A stretch of 64,000 nt of DNA, from assembly GCA_050084985.1 (NCBI GenBank), contig JBITNC010000001.1:29884001-29948000 (forward strand), given 5' to 3'. Origin of the DNA: Nageia nagi. Lineage: Eukaryota > Pinophyta. Below the pieces are notes generated by a model. The model did no database searches and was not told the origin of the DNA. It saw only the letters and a program-made list of their open reading frames with translations. Both the position numbers and the translations under genes were made by a program. Shown piece by piece: positions 46,430 through 58,002 of the stretch. Each line of letters begins with the position of its first letter. The stretch's first letter is position 1.

Positions 46430-47260
46430 AATCCCTCCAAGAGAAGGGTATCTAGAGATCATTTGGAATCTTAAATGTTGGATACAAATTTTAGTAGAAG
46501 AGGGACTTGATAATGAGCAAAGGGGGGTGATAAAATCACTAATTATATCTTGATTTACTCTTTTGTAATTAAACCTTCCAACTTCAAATAATTTATTGTA
46601 AATTAAGATAAAAAAAAGACCATGGAGGATGAGTTTGCATAGATATAGAAGAATGACTCTTGGGAGCTTATCCCTCCTCCAAAGCATAAAAATATTATTG
46701 GAGTCAAATATATCAATAAGATTAAGCACAATGCTAATGGTAGCATTTATAAACATATGTTCAAAAGGAAGCACTTGATTATGAAGAGATATTTGCACCA
46801 ATTTCTAGATTTGATATAGTTTGCTCTCTTCTTTCTTTAGCATCCCCTATTGGTATTAGTTTGTACCAAATGGATATCAAGTCTACCTTTCTCAATGGCT
46901 ATTTAAAGGAAGAAGTGGATGTGAATCAATCCCAAGGATTCATAATTTCTAGCCATGAACATAAAGTGTGTTGACTAAAGAAAGCTTTCAATGGGCTCAA
47001 TTAGGCACCAAGAGCCTAGTATTTCTATATTGATACCTACTTTCATTTGAATGATTATCAAAGGTGCTCTATGGAAGCTACCCTATACAATAAGGTATTT
47101 AGATATGATTTCATCATCATCTATTTATATATTGTTGATATTATCTTCATGAGAAATTCCTGTTCCATGTTATATACATTCAAAATTACCATGATTACAA
47201 AGTTTGAAATGAGTGATTTGGATGACATGTAATACTTTCTTGGTATGCAAGTTCAATAGT
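46430..47260 (+). pseudogene. Copia-C reverse transcriptase remnant
   Basis: In order: SWELIPPPKHKNIIGVK, LYQMDIKSTFLNGYLKEEV (catalytic Asp kept), then CSMEATLYNKVFRYDFIIIY, LYIVDIIFMRN and KFEMSDLDDM at 47047-47232. The YVDD box is disrupted to YIVDI. The match to Copia-D is close. Confidence 0.75.
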
Positions 47261-47289
47261 CATCCTTTGAAATCTTCATAACTCAGTCC

Positions 47290-47990
47290 AAGTATGTTGA
47301 TGACATGCTTTCCAATTTTTTCATGAAGGATTGCAAACTTGTTGATTGTTTGGTAGTTCTTGGTACCAAACTCATGAAGGATGATTCTAGTACCTTTGTT
47401 GATGCCACCATTTACTAGTCACTCATTGGTAGTTTGATGTGTCTCATTACAACTTAGCTAGATATCATATGTGCAATTAGCCTTGTGGCTCAAATCATAC
47501 ACTCTCCACATGCATTTAATTGGAAATTAGCTAATAGGATCCTCTTTTCTTGTATGTCTGTGGCACCAAATTCTTTGGTCTATGGTATAAATCCTCTAAT
47601 TTTGAAATCCTTGAAGTATACACAAATGTTGATTGGTCTAAAATTCTTAATTATAGAAAAAGAACCTTTGGTTATGATTTATTCTTTTACAGCTCTCTTA
47701 TATCATGGAGAAGCAAAAAGAAGTAGACTGTTACTCTTTCCACCCTTGAAGTATAATATATGGTTACATCCTTTGCTTGCACACAAGCCATTTGGATGGA
47801 TCAGTTGTTTTAAGAATTACATTTCGCTCCTCCCCTTCCCATTTCCATTCATTGTGATAACACTAACACCATTGTTAGGACCAAGTGAGTGTTTCATAGC
47901 AGGAGCAAGCATATTGACATCTGACATCATTTTATGTAAGACTTAGTGATTGATGGATTCATTGAATTAGCTTAAAGATCAACTTATATA
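47290..47990 (+). pseudogene. Copia-C RNase H remnant
   Basis: Frames alternate. VAQIIHSPHAFNWKLANRI near 47485 is the segment before RNase H; near 47620-47720 NVDWSKILNYRKRTFGYDLF and SWRSKKK are read, then a region matching TLSTLEVEYMV. The long open frame 47485-47946 starts in the right frame and then leaves it, so it is not a separate gene. Confidence 0.65.
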
Positions 47991-48066
47991 TATTTTTACT
48001 AAGGCTCTACCAAAAGATCAATTCATTAATCTTTAAAATTAGCTTAGAATTCAAATCATTCACATT

Positions 48067-48077
48067 ATGGGGGAGAA
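48067..48077 (+). promoter_or_regulatory. Copia-C polypurine tract
   Basis: The tract atgggggagaa stands directly before the 3' LTR start at 48078. Confidence 0.8.
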
Positions 48078-48790
48078 TGAAAGAATTTAATATTTCATAT
48101 GTTGAATTCCACACATTTTTGTTTTGATTTTGACTAATGGATATGCTTTATCTATCAGCTTTAATTATGCTATAGGAATATTGTTGAGCACTAAAAGCTC
48201 AAATATATGATCCTTAGACCTAGACAAATCTAATTTTGTACTCCTTCATGGATGCCCATACTTGTCTCTAACTTTATGGGTGCTTTTTTTATATTTTTGT
48301 TGACTTCTATGAGTAGATATGTAATTCATTAGTTCTTGTGGAGTCTTCAATACTCAACTTTCTTCTTGTATAAATAGGTACTTCATTTCCCATTCTATGG
48401 GATGCTTTTGATGTAATGTTATGCTACCAATTTTTGGCTATAATATAAAGCATTCATATTTTCTTTGCAATACCTTTTGGCTATGTGGTGTGTTTTCTCT
48501 TTTTCAAAGCTTTTATATATGAGAAAACACTTATAGATCTTCATAGAAGTATTTTATCTCTATTCTAAGTTGATATTTATTTATTTATATTCATTTTAGC
48601 TATATTTATCTCTATTGGATTTCCATTTTCAGTAATAGTTTTTTATTATTTTGTGATTGTGTGAAACTGTCTTATTTTGGATTAGTTTTCTTGCACAAGA
48701 TAGAAATTTAATTCTATATCTCCATTTTGTATGATTCCTTTTTAGTCTGATATCTAGTATCAATATATTTACAACCATATATAACATGCT
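48078..48790 (+). repeat. Copia-C 3' LTR, first part
   Basis: It begins tgaaagaatttaatatt, with the TATA-like tataaata at 48369-48376. It stops at the Copia-B insertion and continues at 57288. Confidence 0.85.
48786..48790. repeat. Target-site duplication of Copia-B, left copy (ATGCT)
   Basis: The right copy at 57283-57287 reads atgcc. The two differ by one transition. Confidence 0.75.
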
Positions 48791-49291
48791 TGTTGGAATG
48801 TATAGTGCATTATTGTAAAGCTTTTGTAATAATTTTCTATGTAAATTCACTAATACTTAAGGGTATCATTTGATACCTTAAGTATTTAAGTGAATATGAT
48901 AATGTAACTTCTCCTACACTCATGTCATGAGCATGCCACTTGAGTAAAAGGATGTGCATGTCATGCTTTTATACATTGGATAAAAGGATGATCCAAAGAG
49001 GGATTTTTTCCTATATATAGAAGGCTCCATATTTGTGATCACACACCAATTTTTAGAATAAACTTATGCTATAGGATAGTGCTTAGGAGTTAAGATTAGG
49101 AGGATTGTAAGAGAGTTGTATTTATGATTGAAGTAAAGATCTAGTTAGTGGATGTACTCCTAGTTGGAGGAACCGCTTATATCTTGTGTTATCTTTGTGA
49201 GATTGCTTTGTTTGATAGTTAGATGTGAATTGAGATCTTTCATGTGATCTTGGTAGTTTAGGATTTTTCATGTTATAGTTCAATTATCTCA
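48791..49291 (+). repeat. Copia-B 5' LTR
   Basis: It begins tgttggaatg and ends caattatctca. The TATA-like ctatatatag is at 49011-49020 and the large palindrome at 48846-48894. Confidence 0.92.
48846..48894. repeat. Long imperfect palindrome in the Copia-B 5' LTR
   Basis: The left arm ttcactaatacttaagg, then gtatc, a 4-base loop, then gatac and ccttaagtatttaagtgaa. About 20 bases pair in each arm with one bulge and a small mismatch. The same palindrome is at 56847-56895 and 20526-20574. Confidence 0.85.
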
Positions 49292-49293
49292 TT

Positions 49294-49305
49294 TGATATT
49301 AAAGC
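49294..49305 (+). promoter_or_regulatory. Copia-B primer binding site
   Basis: The sequence tgatattaaagc differs from the initiator-Met site tggtatcagagc at three positions, all of them G-to-A or C-to-T changes. Confidence 0.8.
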
Positions 49306-52137
49306 CTAGTGTGGAAGCTCTTCTTCATTCATTCTATAGCTCCTTTCTTCATTATTGAGTCCACAAGCTTCTTTAGCATTTCATTAGGTTGTGTTTCATC
49401 ACTACAATATAACAATATAAGGTTACCATTATTGTTTACCTTTTAGAGTAACAAAAGCCTTAAATGAAGGACATTTCAATGGCAATTTGCTAAAAAACAA
49501 CACTTGTTTTCCCCTAAATGTGAAATTCATAACCAAGCATGAAAAATTGAAACACCTTCCCTTACATCAAGGGCAAATAGTGGACAATCATACAAAAGGG
49601 TTATATTTAATGGTTCTATTTAGATTTTTTCCTCTTCTCTGCCACCCTCCACCTAGCTTAAGACTCCTTGTGTAGTGTTTAGTCATCCAAAAGGCAAAAG
49701 AAAAAAGACTAGAAGATGAGTTTGAGCCATGTGATTAGTTGAAAACCCCTCCATGTTATCTCCTTTATGATCATTTAAAGGCCCTAAAAACCATTTCAAG
49801 GCCCTCATAACCTATTTAAAATCCATGATTCATCCATGCCCACCTTGCATCCTACCTCTCCTTAGCCATCAGCTACCTCCAACTGGCACCCTTTGCCATC
49901 CCATCACACCACTCCTTTATGAGTCACCACTTCTCTTGGATCCCTCGATGCTGCTCCTCATAGCAATCCTATTTTGAATTATCAAGACATAAACATGATG
50001 GATAGGCATCCATATTTATAGAATCAGATGTACTCATCAAATATTTTGGAGTTGTTTGCTAATAGATATTTGAACTATAAACTTCACTACATTGAATTTA
50101 GATGTACTAGATATTTTTAATTTGATTTACCACAAGATTCATCATATGGTTCTGATGAATGTGAATGATATTTGTAAGAGCTATAATCTCTTCTATAGGT
50201 AATAAGAACAATCAAATTCACTTGTTGTTGTAGTCTTATGCTGGAGACCCTTGGCCTTCCTCTCACCACCCTTGCTCATGTTGGAGTGCAATCGAAGAGT
50301 TGTCTAGCTGTAGTTTCCCAAAATAACACAACTCTTGGGTCCTTAAAAATTACAAGAAACTACCTCCCTCCACTTCACCCTTTCACTTGCATGACCTCTC
50401 TTTTTTTTCATTTTTTTATCCCCCTTTATCTAGCTACTTGCTCTTTTTTCATTAACTACCAAAACATCATTTGCAAGGATTTTTTTTTTGTCATTATTAG
50501 ATCTACCAACTAAGCCTTAACTAGCTTAGTATGGAGTATAAGGCTCCAAGTTGCATTTAATTCTTTATAGGATGTTGATGTATAATTTAATTTTTTAGCA
50601 TTTGTTTTACAAATCAAGTCTTCCTATTTAAGCTTTTTCATGATGAGTTTAATTACTTTACTCTAATGCAAATAGAGGGTTAAAATTCAACATTACCCCT
50701 TAAAAGCTCTCTTAATTTGAGCCAAATTTTGAATAAAATATAAATTTTTTTTAGGGAGTATAATTTTAGGTTGGCAAATACATCTAAAGTATGATTATGC
50801 CTAAAATTTATTTTTTAAAAGCAAAGAGAAAGGGAATACTACTTCTTTAATTTAGCAATGCTATTAAGGGAAAATAAAGTGTCTTTACTTAACATTAGAT
50901 TGGATGTTTACTTAGCATACTTTTAAGGATAAAGTATTAAGTTAAGCTATGTATGCTTATATTTATGAATTTTAAAAAAGGGGAGGGGGGAATTTTGTAT
51001 GAATTGTTTTACATAAAGTTTAACACATGTTGCTTGCTTAATTTTTTAAAAGTTAATGAATAGGACTTAAAATTTTAAGTTAAATGCGTGACTAGTATGT
51101 ACTATTTTAATTTAAATGCATGCTTAGTACTTAATTTTTTAAGCAAATAATGCATATTTTTAGAACTTATTTGTTAAGTTAATAATGCATGCTTAAGAAC
51201 TTATTTGTTAAGTTAATAATGCATGCTTAAGGACTTATTTTTTTTAAGATACATGCTTATGAATTAAAAATTGAATGTTGAGTATTTATCCTTATGCAAA
51301 GTATGGAATGAACTTGTGCAAAATAAAGGATGATGTAAAGATGTGCTTTAGGGGTTGGTAAACAAAACCCATTGGAAATTTAGGTTTCAAATTTAAATGG
51401 ATGATGTTTTATTTATCCTTTTTACTTCATGTTTCATTTGGTTTTTGCTTTATTTTCTTATGCAAACAAAAATGTAAACATTGATATGAGAAACCCCCTA
51501 TAATAAACACATTCATACATACATTCCAAAACATGAATTTTTTAAGGAGCCATGAGGTGAGCATAGGTGGATTGGAGCCTTAAAGTTCAATGATCCAAGT
51601 GGTGAAAAGTTCATACTTCTCAATTGCCCCTAAGTCCTCTATTGGTTTGGATATAACTCTATTAGGTGGAAAAGCATATGTGTAGTGATAGCACATGTCC
51701 ACAAATCCCTTCAAATATTATCCTAATAACATAGGAGAACAAATTGCAAGATTAATAATTTGGTTGATCCAATATATGTCAAAACCTTGGAAAATAGCTA
51801 GTACTTCTTCTTGTGAGAGTATATTACTACTCAAGGGGAACTGGTTGAGGATTGATAGGATCTGGGCTCCTCTTATGTGCACATCCAAGTGAAGGCCTAA
51901 TTTTAGATAAAAAAATAAGCCTTAATAATGTCACTCTACATCTATGGTTCTTGAGATGATAAATGTATTTGGGTACAAGGGTTATTATTTTAAATGTAAA
52001 ACACTTGCACTTGTGAATCAAATCAAGCATGTATTTAATGTTAAATGTAACATGTATTATTTACTTGGTTAAAACTTAACATTTAATGTTGTTTATTAAA
52101 ACCATATGCTTAATACTTCACAATCTTATGTAGAAAA
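49306..52137 (+). other. Long leader of Copia-B
   Basis: About 2.8 kb between PBS and gag. No domain is recognised. The part 49800-50450 is richer in C than the surroundings (cctctccttagccatc type). 51160-51235 holds a 34-bp minisatellite. Only the last 80 or so bases have a counterpart in Copia-A, which is truncated there, so I cannot tell whether the leader is native or contains an insertion. Several small open frames look like chance. Confidence 0.5.
51164..51231. repeat. 34-bp minisatellite, two perfect units
   Basis: Units 51164-51197 and 51198-51231 are identical (start aacttatttgttaagtt, end aatgcatgcttaag). Degenerate units precede and follow. Each unit contains the palindrome aatgcatgctt-like core around gcatgc. 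Confidence 0.85.
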
Positions 52138-53130
52138 TGGGAGAATCCTTTTTACCCAAACACATTCTTGATAGTTCCAACTATGGGATTTGGGAACCTT
52201 GGATGAGAGCTGAATTATAGGTAAGGAAGCTTTGGCAAATGGTGAATGAGAACCTTGTACTTCCTATAGATGAGAAGGCACTAGAGGATTACAACATAAA
52301 GAATTAATTAGCAACCTCCATGATTTACCATGCAGTTTCATATGATGTGCTCCTGATGATTTCCTCATCAACCTTAGTAAAGGAAGAATGGGATAAGCTT
52401 AAGCAAATCTACTTTGGTTTAAAATTTTCAAGAAGGTTTACCTTTCTCTAAAATTTTCTTCAATCTCATCAAGAGGAAGATGAAAATGTGGCTACCTACT
52501 TGAACAAAATCATTAACCTAAGGACCTAATTTGTTGGTTGTGGGTAAAATTAGATCAATGATGAGTTCATGGTCTTTATCATTCTTCAAAGCTTTTCTTC
52601 AAAGTTTGAAAACTTTGTGATGATTATGGAAATAAGGCTTGATGATGAATAAAAATTCTTATCCCTTGAGAACCTTTCTAGGCACCTATTGAAGCATGAG
52701 AAAACCTTTAACAATAAGGTGTTGATTTCTTCTCCTAAGGATAATAACGTTTCTCTTGGAGTAACCAAAACTCTTTTCAAGAAAAAATTCAACCATGAAA
52801 ATAAATCTTATCCTTATTCCTCCAAAAGGTTTTAAAAAAGAAGCAATTGCTACAATAGCAGCAAGAATAATAGAAATAATAACCATAGCAACAAAAACAA
52901 CAACAATAACAAACATTTCAAGCAAAGAGATAGAAAAGGCAAAGCAAATAATCCTTATCCTAAAAAACTTTTGATGGTAATTATAACTATTATGGCATCC
53001 AAGGTCACAAAGAAGTTGATTGCTACAAAAAGAAAAGAGAGGAAAAGAACAAAGGCAATGGAAATGTAAAGAACTTCAAAGGAAAGAAGAATATTCATGC
53101 TAGTTTTGCTGTGATGCTCTACTCCATGTC
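52138..53130 (+). pseudogene. Copia-B gag
   Basis: The ATG at 52138 begins MGESFLPKHIL, then YGIWEPWMRAEL (the W-rich start of a Copia Gag), KEEWDKLKQIYFGLKFSRRF and DENVATYLNKIINLRT (UBN2 part), LENLSRHLLKHEKTFNNK, and an Asn/Lys-rich nucleocapsid part at 52830-53060. No good zinc knuckle is readable; NYYGIQGHKEVDCYKK-type sequence near 52985 in a shifted frame may be it. Several stops. Confidence 0.75.
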
Positions 53131-53139
53131 TTGCTCTTC

Positions 53140-54310
53140 TTCATCTGATTAGATTATTGACTTTGGTTGCACTAATCACCTATATTTTAAAAAAGAAAAA
53201 TTTTATAATTTTCACAAGTATAGAAAAGATGTGATTGTGATAGGTGATAACTCTACTCTTGAAGTCCAAAGAATTGGGAGTGTGTTGATTCATGAAAAGA
53301 TTCTTGAAAATGTTCTTTATATTCCTATATTAAGGATGAACCTACTATCTATGATCCAAGTTACTAGAAAAGGGTACTCTTTTGAGTTCAACTCTCAATC
53401 TTGGTGCATTAAAAAAAGATTTACCACTTTGGTTAAAGGATCTGTGAAAGCTAACCTCTACAATGTGGATCAAGTTCCATCAAAGATTTGTCTTGCTTCT
53501 AATGTGTGTTCTAGAGGCAATCTTTGGCACCATCATTTAGGGCACCTTAACCACAAGAGTATTCAAGTCATGAAAGACCAAGAACTTATGGAAGGTTTGA
53601 TTTCAATTTCTCTTTTAGTTGGTCTATGCAAGAAGTGCATTCTTGGCAAGATGCATAGACAAAAGTTTGAAAAAGATAAGGCAACAAGAGCATCTCAACC
53701 TCTTCAACTTGTGCATTTAGATTTGATGGGTCTATTTTAGACTAAATCACTTGGATAAACATCTTACATCTTGACCTTCATTGATGACTAAAGTAGGATG
53801 ACCTTTGGGAATCTACTTGAGCACAAGGATCAAAACTTTGAGAGTTTTAAGGTTTTTAAGGCCTTTGCTCAGAATCAAACTAACCTTAAAATCAAGATGT
53901 TGAGATCAAATAATAGGGGAGAATATAATAGCAATGAGTTAAATGATTATTATGCTAAATATAGAATCAAAAGGTAGTTTATGATTCCTTACACTCCTAA
54001 ACAAAATGGTGTTACTAAAAGAAAAAATAGAATAATTATGGAAATGGATAGATACATGTTGGGTAATCTTCCTAAATTCTTATGGGGTAAAGCTATGAGC
54101 ACTGCTATTTATACCTTGAATAAGTGTCCCATAAAATTTATTCAAAGTAAAACTTATTTTGAGGCTTGGTTAGGAACAAAACCTAACATTTCACACCTCA
54201 GGGTGTTTGGTTGTGAAGCATTCTCCTACATTGTTGCTAAGAAAAGGAAGAAGTTGGATAAAAGAGCTAAAAAATGCATATTTATGAATTATGATAGTTA
54301 GCATAGAGGC
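53140..54310 (+). pseudogene. Copia-B protease and integrase
   Basis: The protease segment near 53155 reads IDFGCTNHL (DSG altered to DFG). The open stretch 53231-53740 includes DNSTLEVQRIGSVLI, then LWHHHLGHLNHKSIQVMKDQ and LCKKCILGKMHRQKF, the HHCC zinc finger. The core continues with VHLDLMGLF (first Asp), LRSNNRGEYNSNEL (second Asp altered) and, at 53981-54301, TPKQNGVTKRKNRIIMEMDR, where the catalytic Glu of NGVxER is lysine. It ends with FGCEAFSYIVAKKRKK. Confidence 0.82.
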
Positions 54311-54569
54311 TATAAGCTCTACTCTCCATCCTATAAAGTAGTGTTCATTTCAAGGGATGTAAAGTTCAATGAAATTCCTAATGAATCTACCTCTAATAAG
54401 GATGTTGATGATTTAGAGGACTCTTTGGTTGCACCTAGCTGGTTAGATATTGATGTAGACAAGTCACCTTAAGAACAAAACTCTCCAACTAAAAGGGTAA
54501 TAAGGAGCATGACCTTGAACAAATCCTTATTTTTCAAGATTGAAAATAAGCATGAGGCACTTATAAAAA

Positions 54570-55480
54570 AAAAACTTGGGACTTGGTTCCTTATCCCAAT
54601 GAAAAGAATATGATTAGAAATAAGTGGATCTATAAGGTCAATTTCAATTCAATTGGAGATATTGAGAAATATAAGGAAAGGTTAGTAGCTAAAGGTTTTG
54701 CTCAAAAATATTATGTAGATTATGAGGAAACCTTTGCTCTCATGGAAAAGATGCCTACTATGAGAGTTATCTTTGCTTTTTTTGTAGCTTAAGGATGGAA
54801 AGTTTTTCAACTTGACATCAAGAGTGCATTTTTCAATGGTGACTTAGATGTGAAAATCTTCATGAATCAACTAGAAGAGTTTATTATGGAAGGTAAAGAG
54901 TCCTTTGTGTGCAAATTAAAGAAGTCATTGTATGGACTTAAGCAAGCACCATGAGCCTAGTACAAGAAGATTTTAGGGTACTTTGTAGACATTATTTTCT
55001 CTAAGTGTTTTTCTAACTCTGATCTATGTGTGCTCAATCAAGGAAAATACATAGTCTTGATTCTTCTTTATGTGGATGATATAACTAGAAATAATGATAA
55101 AATCATTTAAGAGTGGATATCTAAACTTAAGGCAACATTTGAAATGATCGATCTTGGCCTCTTGCACTACTATCTTGAAATGCATGTATACCAATATAAG
55201 GATTGTACTAACATTAGTTAATCTAAGTATATATCAAAAATCTTGTAGCAGTTTGGAATGCAGGAGTGTAGATATGCTACAATCCCAATCTCTCTTGGAA
55301 TCACTATTTATCTAAGCTCCAAATCTCAATTGGCTGATGTTATAGCTTTCTAGAAATTAATTGGTAATTTTTTATATTTGATTATATCCAAGCCAAATAT
55401 TGCCTTTGCAATGAATCTGATGGCATAATTCATGTAGTAACCTTATGTTGATCACTTCAATGCTATTAAACAAATCTTGA
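54570..55480 (+). pseudogene. Copia-B reverse transcriptase
   Basis: In order: WDLVPYPNEKNMIRNKWIYK, AKGFAQKYYVDYEETFALM, KVFQLDIKSAFFNGDLDVKI, FVCKLKKSLYGLKQAP, LILLYVDDITRN (YVDD intact) and LGLLHYYLEMHVYQYKDC. Stops after the FVA at 54792 and elsewhere split it. It matches Copia-A 21990-22900. Confidence 0.85.
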
Positions 55481-55519
55481 GGTATGTTACAGGGACTAAG
55501 GATCTTACTCTCAAGTGTT

Positions 55520-56028
55520 CTAAGTTGCCCTTATTTATTCTCTCTAGATTCTTAGATTCTGATTATGGGAGAGATAGAGATGATAGAAAATCAACTTTTG
55601 CACATGTGTTTAGCATTGGTTTAGGTGCTATATCATGGGCTTCCAATAAGTAACCTACTATTTCTCTTTCCACCATAGAATTTTAATATCATACCATGTC
55701 TATTATAGCCCAAGAAGCTATTTGGCTAAGGCATATTCTGAAATAAATTAGGTATGAGCAAGGTGGATCATCTTTGATTTCTTCAAATAATTAGTTAGCT
55801 AGTTATTTGGCTAAAAATCTTGTGTTCCATTAGAGAACAAAACATGTGGAAATCTATGTCCATTTTATTAGGGATAAGGTTCTTGATGGCATCATACACT
55901 TGGAGTATTATCCATCCACCTTGAACTCCACTAATTTGATCACCAAGCCCCTCCTAAAAGCTCAATTTTGTAATCTTGGGGATGCTATTAGGTTGGTGAA
56001 GTTACCCTCAAGGGGTAGTGAGGTTTGA
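55520..56028 (+). pseudogene. Copia-B RNase H
   Basis: Reads LDSDYGRDRDDRKSTFAHVF, then SWASNK and TISLSTIEF, stop, YHTMSIIAQEAIWLRHILK, where the Glu of EAEY is changed. The last 60 codons are open at 55846-56028 (FIRDKVLDGIIHLEYYPST and onward) and end at a stop at 56028. Confidence 0.82.
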
Positions 56029-56129
56029 ATTCTTATGTTGAATTCATGTTTATGATGACAACTTCACCACTAGGAGGATTTTATTCTATATAGTGTTGAT
56101 TTTGTTGTACATCTTCATGGTGAATTCAC

Positions 56130-56345
56130 TCCACATGAGGAACTTATTGTACAAATTTTTAAAGTAAAATATTGGCCAATCTATCATTATTCAATTATCC
56201 ATGTGTGAGGAACTCTTATGTGTTTTTTAGCACTATTTAGTTATCCATATGTGAGGAACTCATATGTGCATGCTTTATTTTTGGTTAATCTAGCACTGTT
56301 TAGTTATCCATATGAGGAACTTGTATGTGTATGCTTTATTTTGTA
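56130..56345 (+). repeat. Short tandem repeats in the Copia-B 3' region
   Basis: About four copies of a unit centred on ttatccatatgtgaggaact, counterpart of 21105-21330 in Copia-A. Confidence 0.7.
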
Positions 56346-56783
56346 ATGATAATCAACACATGTTTTATATACAATAGGTGAATACAAGTTTTTGGCATGG
56401 CATCTTCATGATGACTTATAGTGCACCATTGATTAGTTTTGTGTGATTCATTATCCTTGATGAGATGAATATGTTGCATCTAACTCATCTTATTATTTAA
56501 GCTACTTATGAATTGTAGGTTCCTTTGAGATTGCAGGTTACTTACCTCAAGTATGTAGGCTCTTGGAGACTCTTCATGACTTCTAGTTGGATGACTACTT
56601 TCATGTACATTGAAACTAGTTGTGATTAATGATTGTATTTGATAAAGTAGTGAGTCTCAAATTATATCTTTATTAATTCACAAATATGTAAAAAAAATTC
56701 ATCTCCATTGTATATATTTGGAGGAGAACTCTCTTACTTTCTCTTCTTCTTCTCTCTTATTCTCTCTATCTCAATATTGCATT

Positions 56784-56792
56784 AAAGGGGAG
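56784..56792 (+). promoter_or_regulatory. Copia-B polypurine tract
   Basis: The tract aaaggggag stands directly before the 3' LTR. Confidence 0.85.
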
Positions 56793-57282
56793 TGTTGGAA
56801 TATATAATGCATTATTGTAAGGTTTTGTAATAATATTCAATGTAAATTCACTAGTACTTAAGGGTATCATTTGATACCTTAAGTATTTAAGTGAATATGA
56901 TCATGTAACTTCTCCTACACTCCATGTCATGAGCATGCCCCTTGGGTAAAAGGATGTGCATGTCATGCTTTTATACATTGGATAAAAGGGTGATCCAAAG
57001 AGGAATTTTGGCCTATAAATAGAAGGCTACATCTTTGTGATCACACGTCAATTTTTGGAATAAATTTATGCTATAAGATAGTGCTTAGGATTTAATATTA
57101 AGAGAGTTATATTTGTGATTGAAGTAAAGATCTAGTTAGTGGATGTACTCATAGTTGGAGGAACCACTTAAATCTTGTGTTATCTTTGTGATATTGCTTT
57201 GTTTGATAGTTAGATGTGAATTGAAATCTTTCATGTGATATTGGTAGTTTAGGATTGTTCATCTTATAGTTCAATTCTCTAA
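56793..57282 (+). repeat. Copia-B 3' LTR
   Basis: It begins tgttggaatatat and ends caattctctaa. The TATA-like ctataaatag is at 57013-57022 and the palindrome at 56847-56895. The target duplication atgcc follows. Confidence 0.9.
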
Positions 57283-57287
57283 ATGCC

Positions 57288-57997
57288 TTACTTCATTATC
57301 GTATCACACTCAAAAATCACAAAACACAAACCTACTCTTTCGTAGCCTTACTCAGTGAACTTTGAGAGTCTTTTACTTTGAACTCATTTTTTATCCTTCT
57401 ACTATCCTTATAATTTTCCTAAAACTTCACCATTATCTATATAATTTCTTGTTGATAATTTTATATATCATAGTGCTAAATTTCGTTTAGATATGATAAA
57501 GTTACATCCCTCTAAAGTAGGCCCTATAAATAGTTAATCTTGTTCCAAAACTTTTCAATTTTCTTGGAAATTTCAACTTTACCAAAAATCTAATGTAGTT
57601 CAAGCAGCCAAAACTCAAAAAAAATCTAGAATATTTATTTTTGAATTTTCCAAATTTTTAAAAAGTTCTAGCTGACCAAAAACTATCAAAACTCTGATAT
57701 TTTCATTTTGCACTATTTTTAGAGGTTCAACAAAGTATTTTCCACCTAGAAACTTCAAATTTACTTTTTGAGAGATAAGAAAGTTTGTTTCAGGTGTGTG
57801 AGTAATTGTTGGAAAGGTCTTTTTATTATTTATCAAATTGTAAGTTAAATTTATATTATGAATAAATTTTATTTATCCAAAACTACCTTATAGTATGGAG
57901 CCTCTGTTGCTTCAATTTGCATTAGTCCTTGGTGTTCAAAAATATCAAATCTTTTTTTGGTATCAGAGCTTAGAGCCTTGAGCATCCAAAATATTTA
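57288..57997 (+). repeat. Copia-C 3' LTR, second part
   Basis: It continues the LTR cut at 48790, aligned with the right half of 42627-44059. Inside, at 57958-57969, lies a perfect initiator-Met PBS tggtatcagagc, followed by about 28 further bases that still match the 5' copy. The Gypsy-F target duplication begins at 57998. Confidence 0.8.
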
Positions 57998-58002
57998 TGG
58001 TA

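Larger units (their letters stand above)
48791..57282 (+). mobile_element. Copia-B: full-length Ty1/Copia element (8.5 kb) nested in Copia-C
   Basis: 5' LTR 48791-49291, PBS 49294-49305, a 2.8 kb leader, gag from 52138, protease, integrase, reverse transcriptase, RNase H, PPT and 3' LTR 56793-57282. It has a near-perfect target duplication (atgct/atgcc) in the LTR of Copia-C. It is the same family as Copia-A and the best preserved element in the window: a 169-codon stretch of the pre-integrase region is open. Stops and a mutated protease triad (DFG) still make it non-functional. Confidence 0.92.
42627..57997 (+). mobile_element. Copia-C: Ty1/Copia element carrying Copia-B in its 3' LTR
   Basis: Own sequence 42627-48790 plus 57288-57997. 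5' LTR 42627-44059, gag ATG at 44094, protease, integrase, reverse transcriptase, RNase H, PPT, 3' LTR in two parts. Target duplications aggta (42622-42626) and tggta (57998-58002) differ at one base. Removing the element restores the Gypsy-F RNase H frame. It is related to Copia-D. The LTR ends beyond a PBS-like sequence (see findings). Confidence 0.85.

Noticed and set aside
47485-47946. 153-codon plus-strand open frame
   Set aside because: It begins in the Copia-C pol frame and leaves it after a frameshift within the RNase H region; it is not a separate gene.
49487-50513. Small open frames in the C-richer part of the Copia-B leader
   Set aside because: They are short, without recognisable motifs and without a counterpart in Copia-A. 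A captured fragment remains possible but unsupported.
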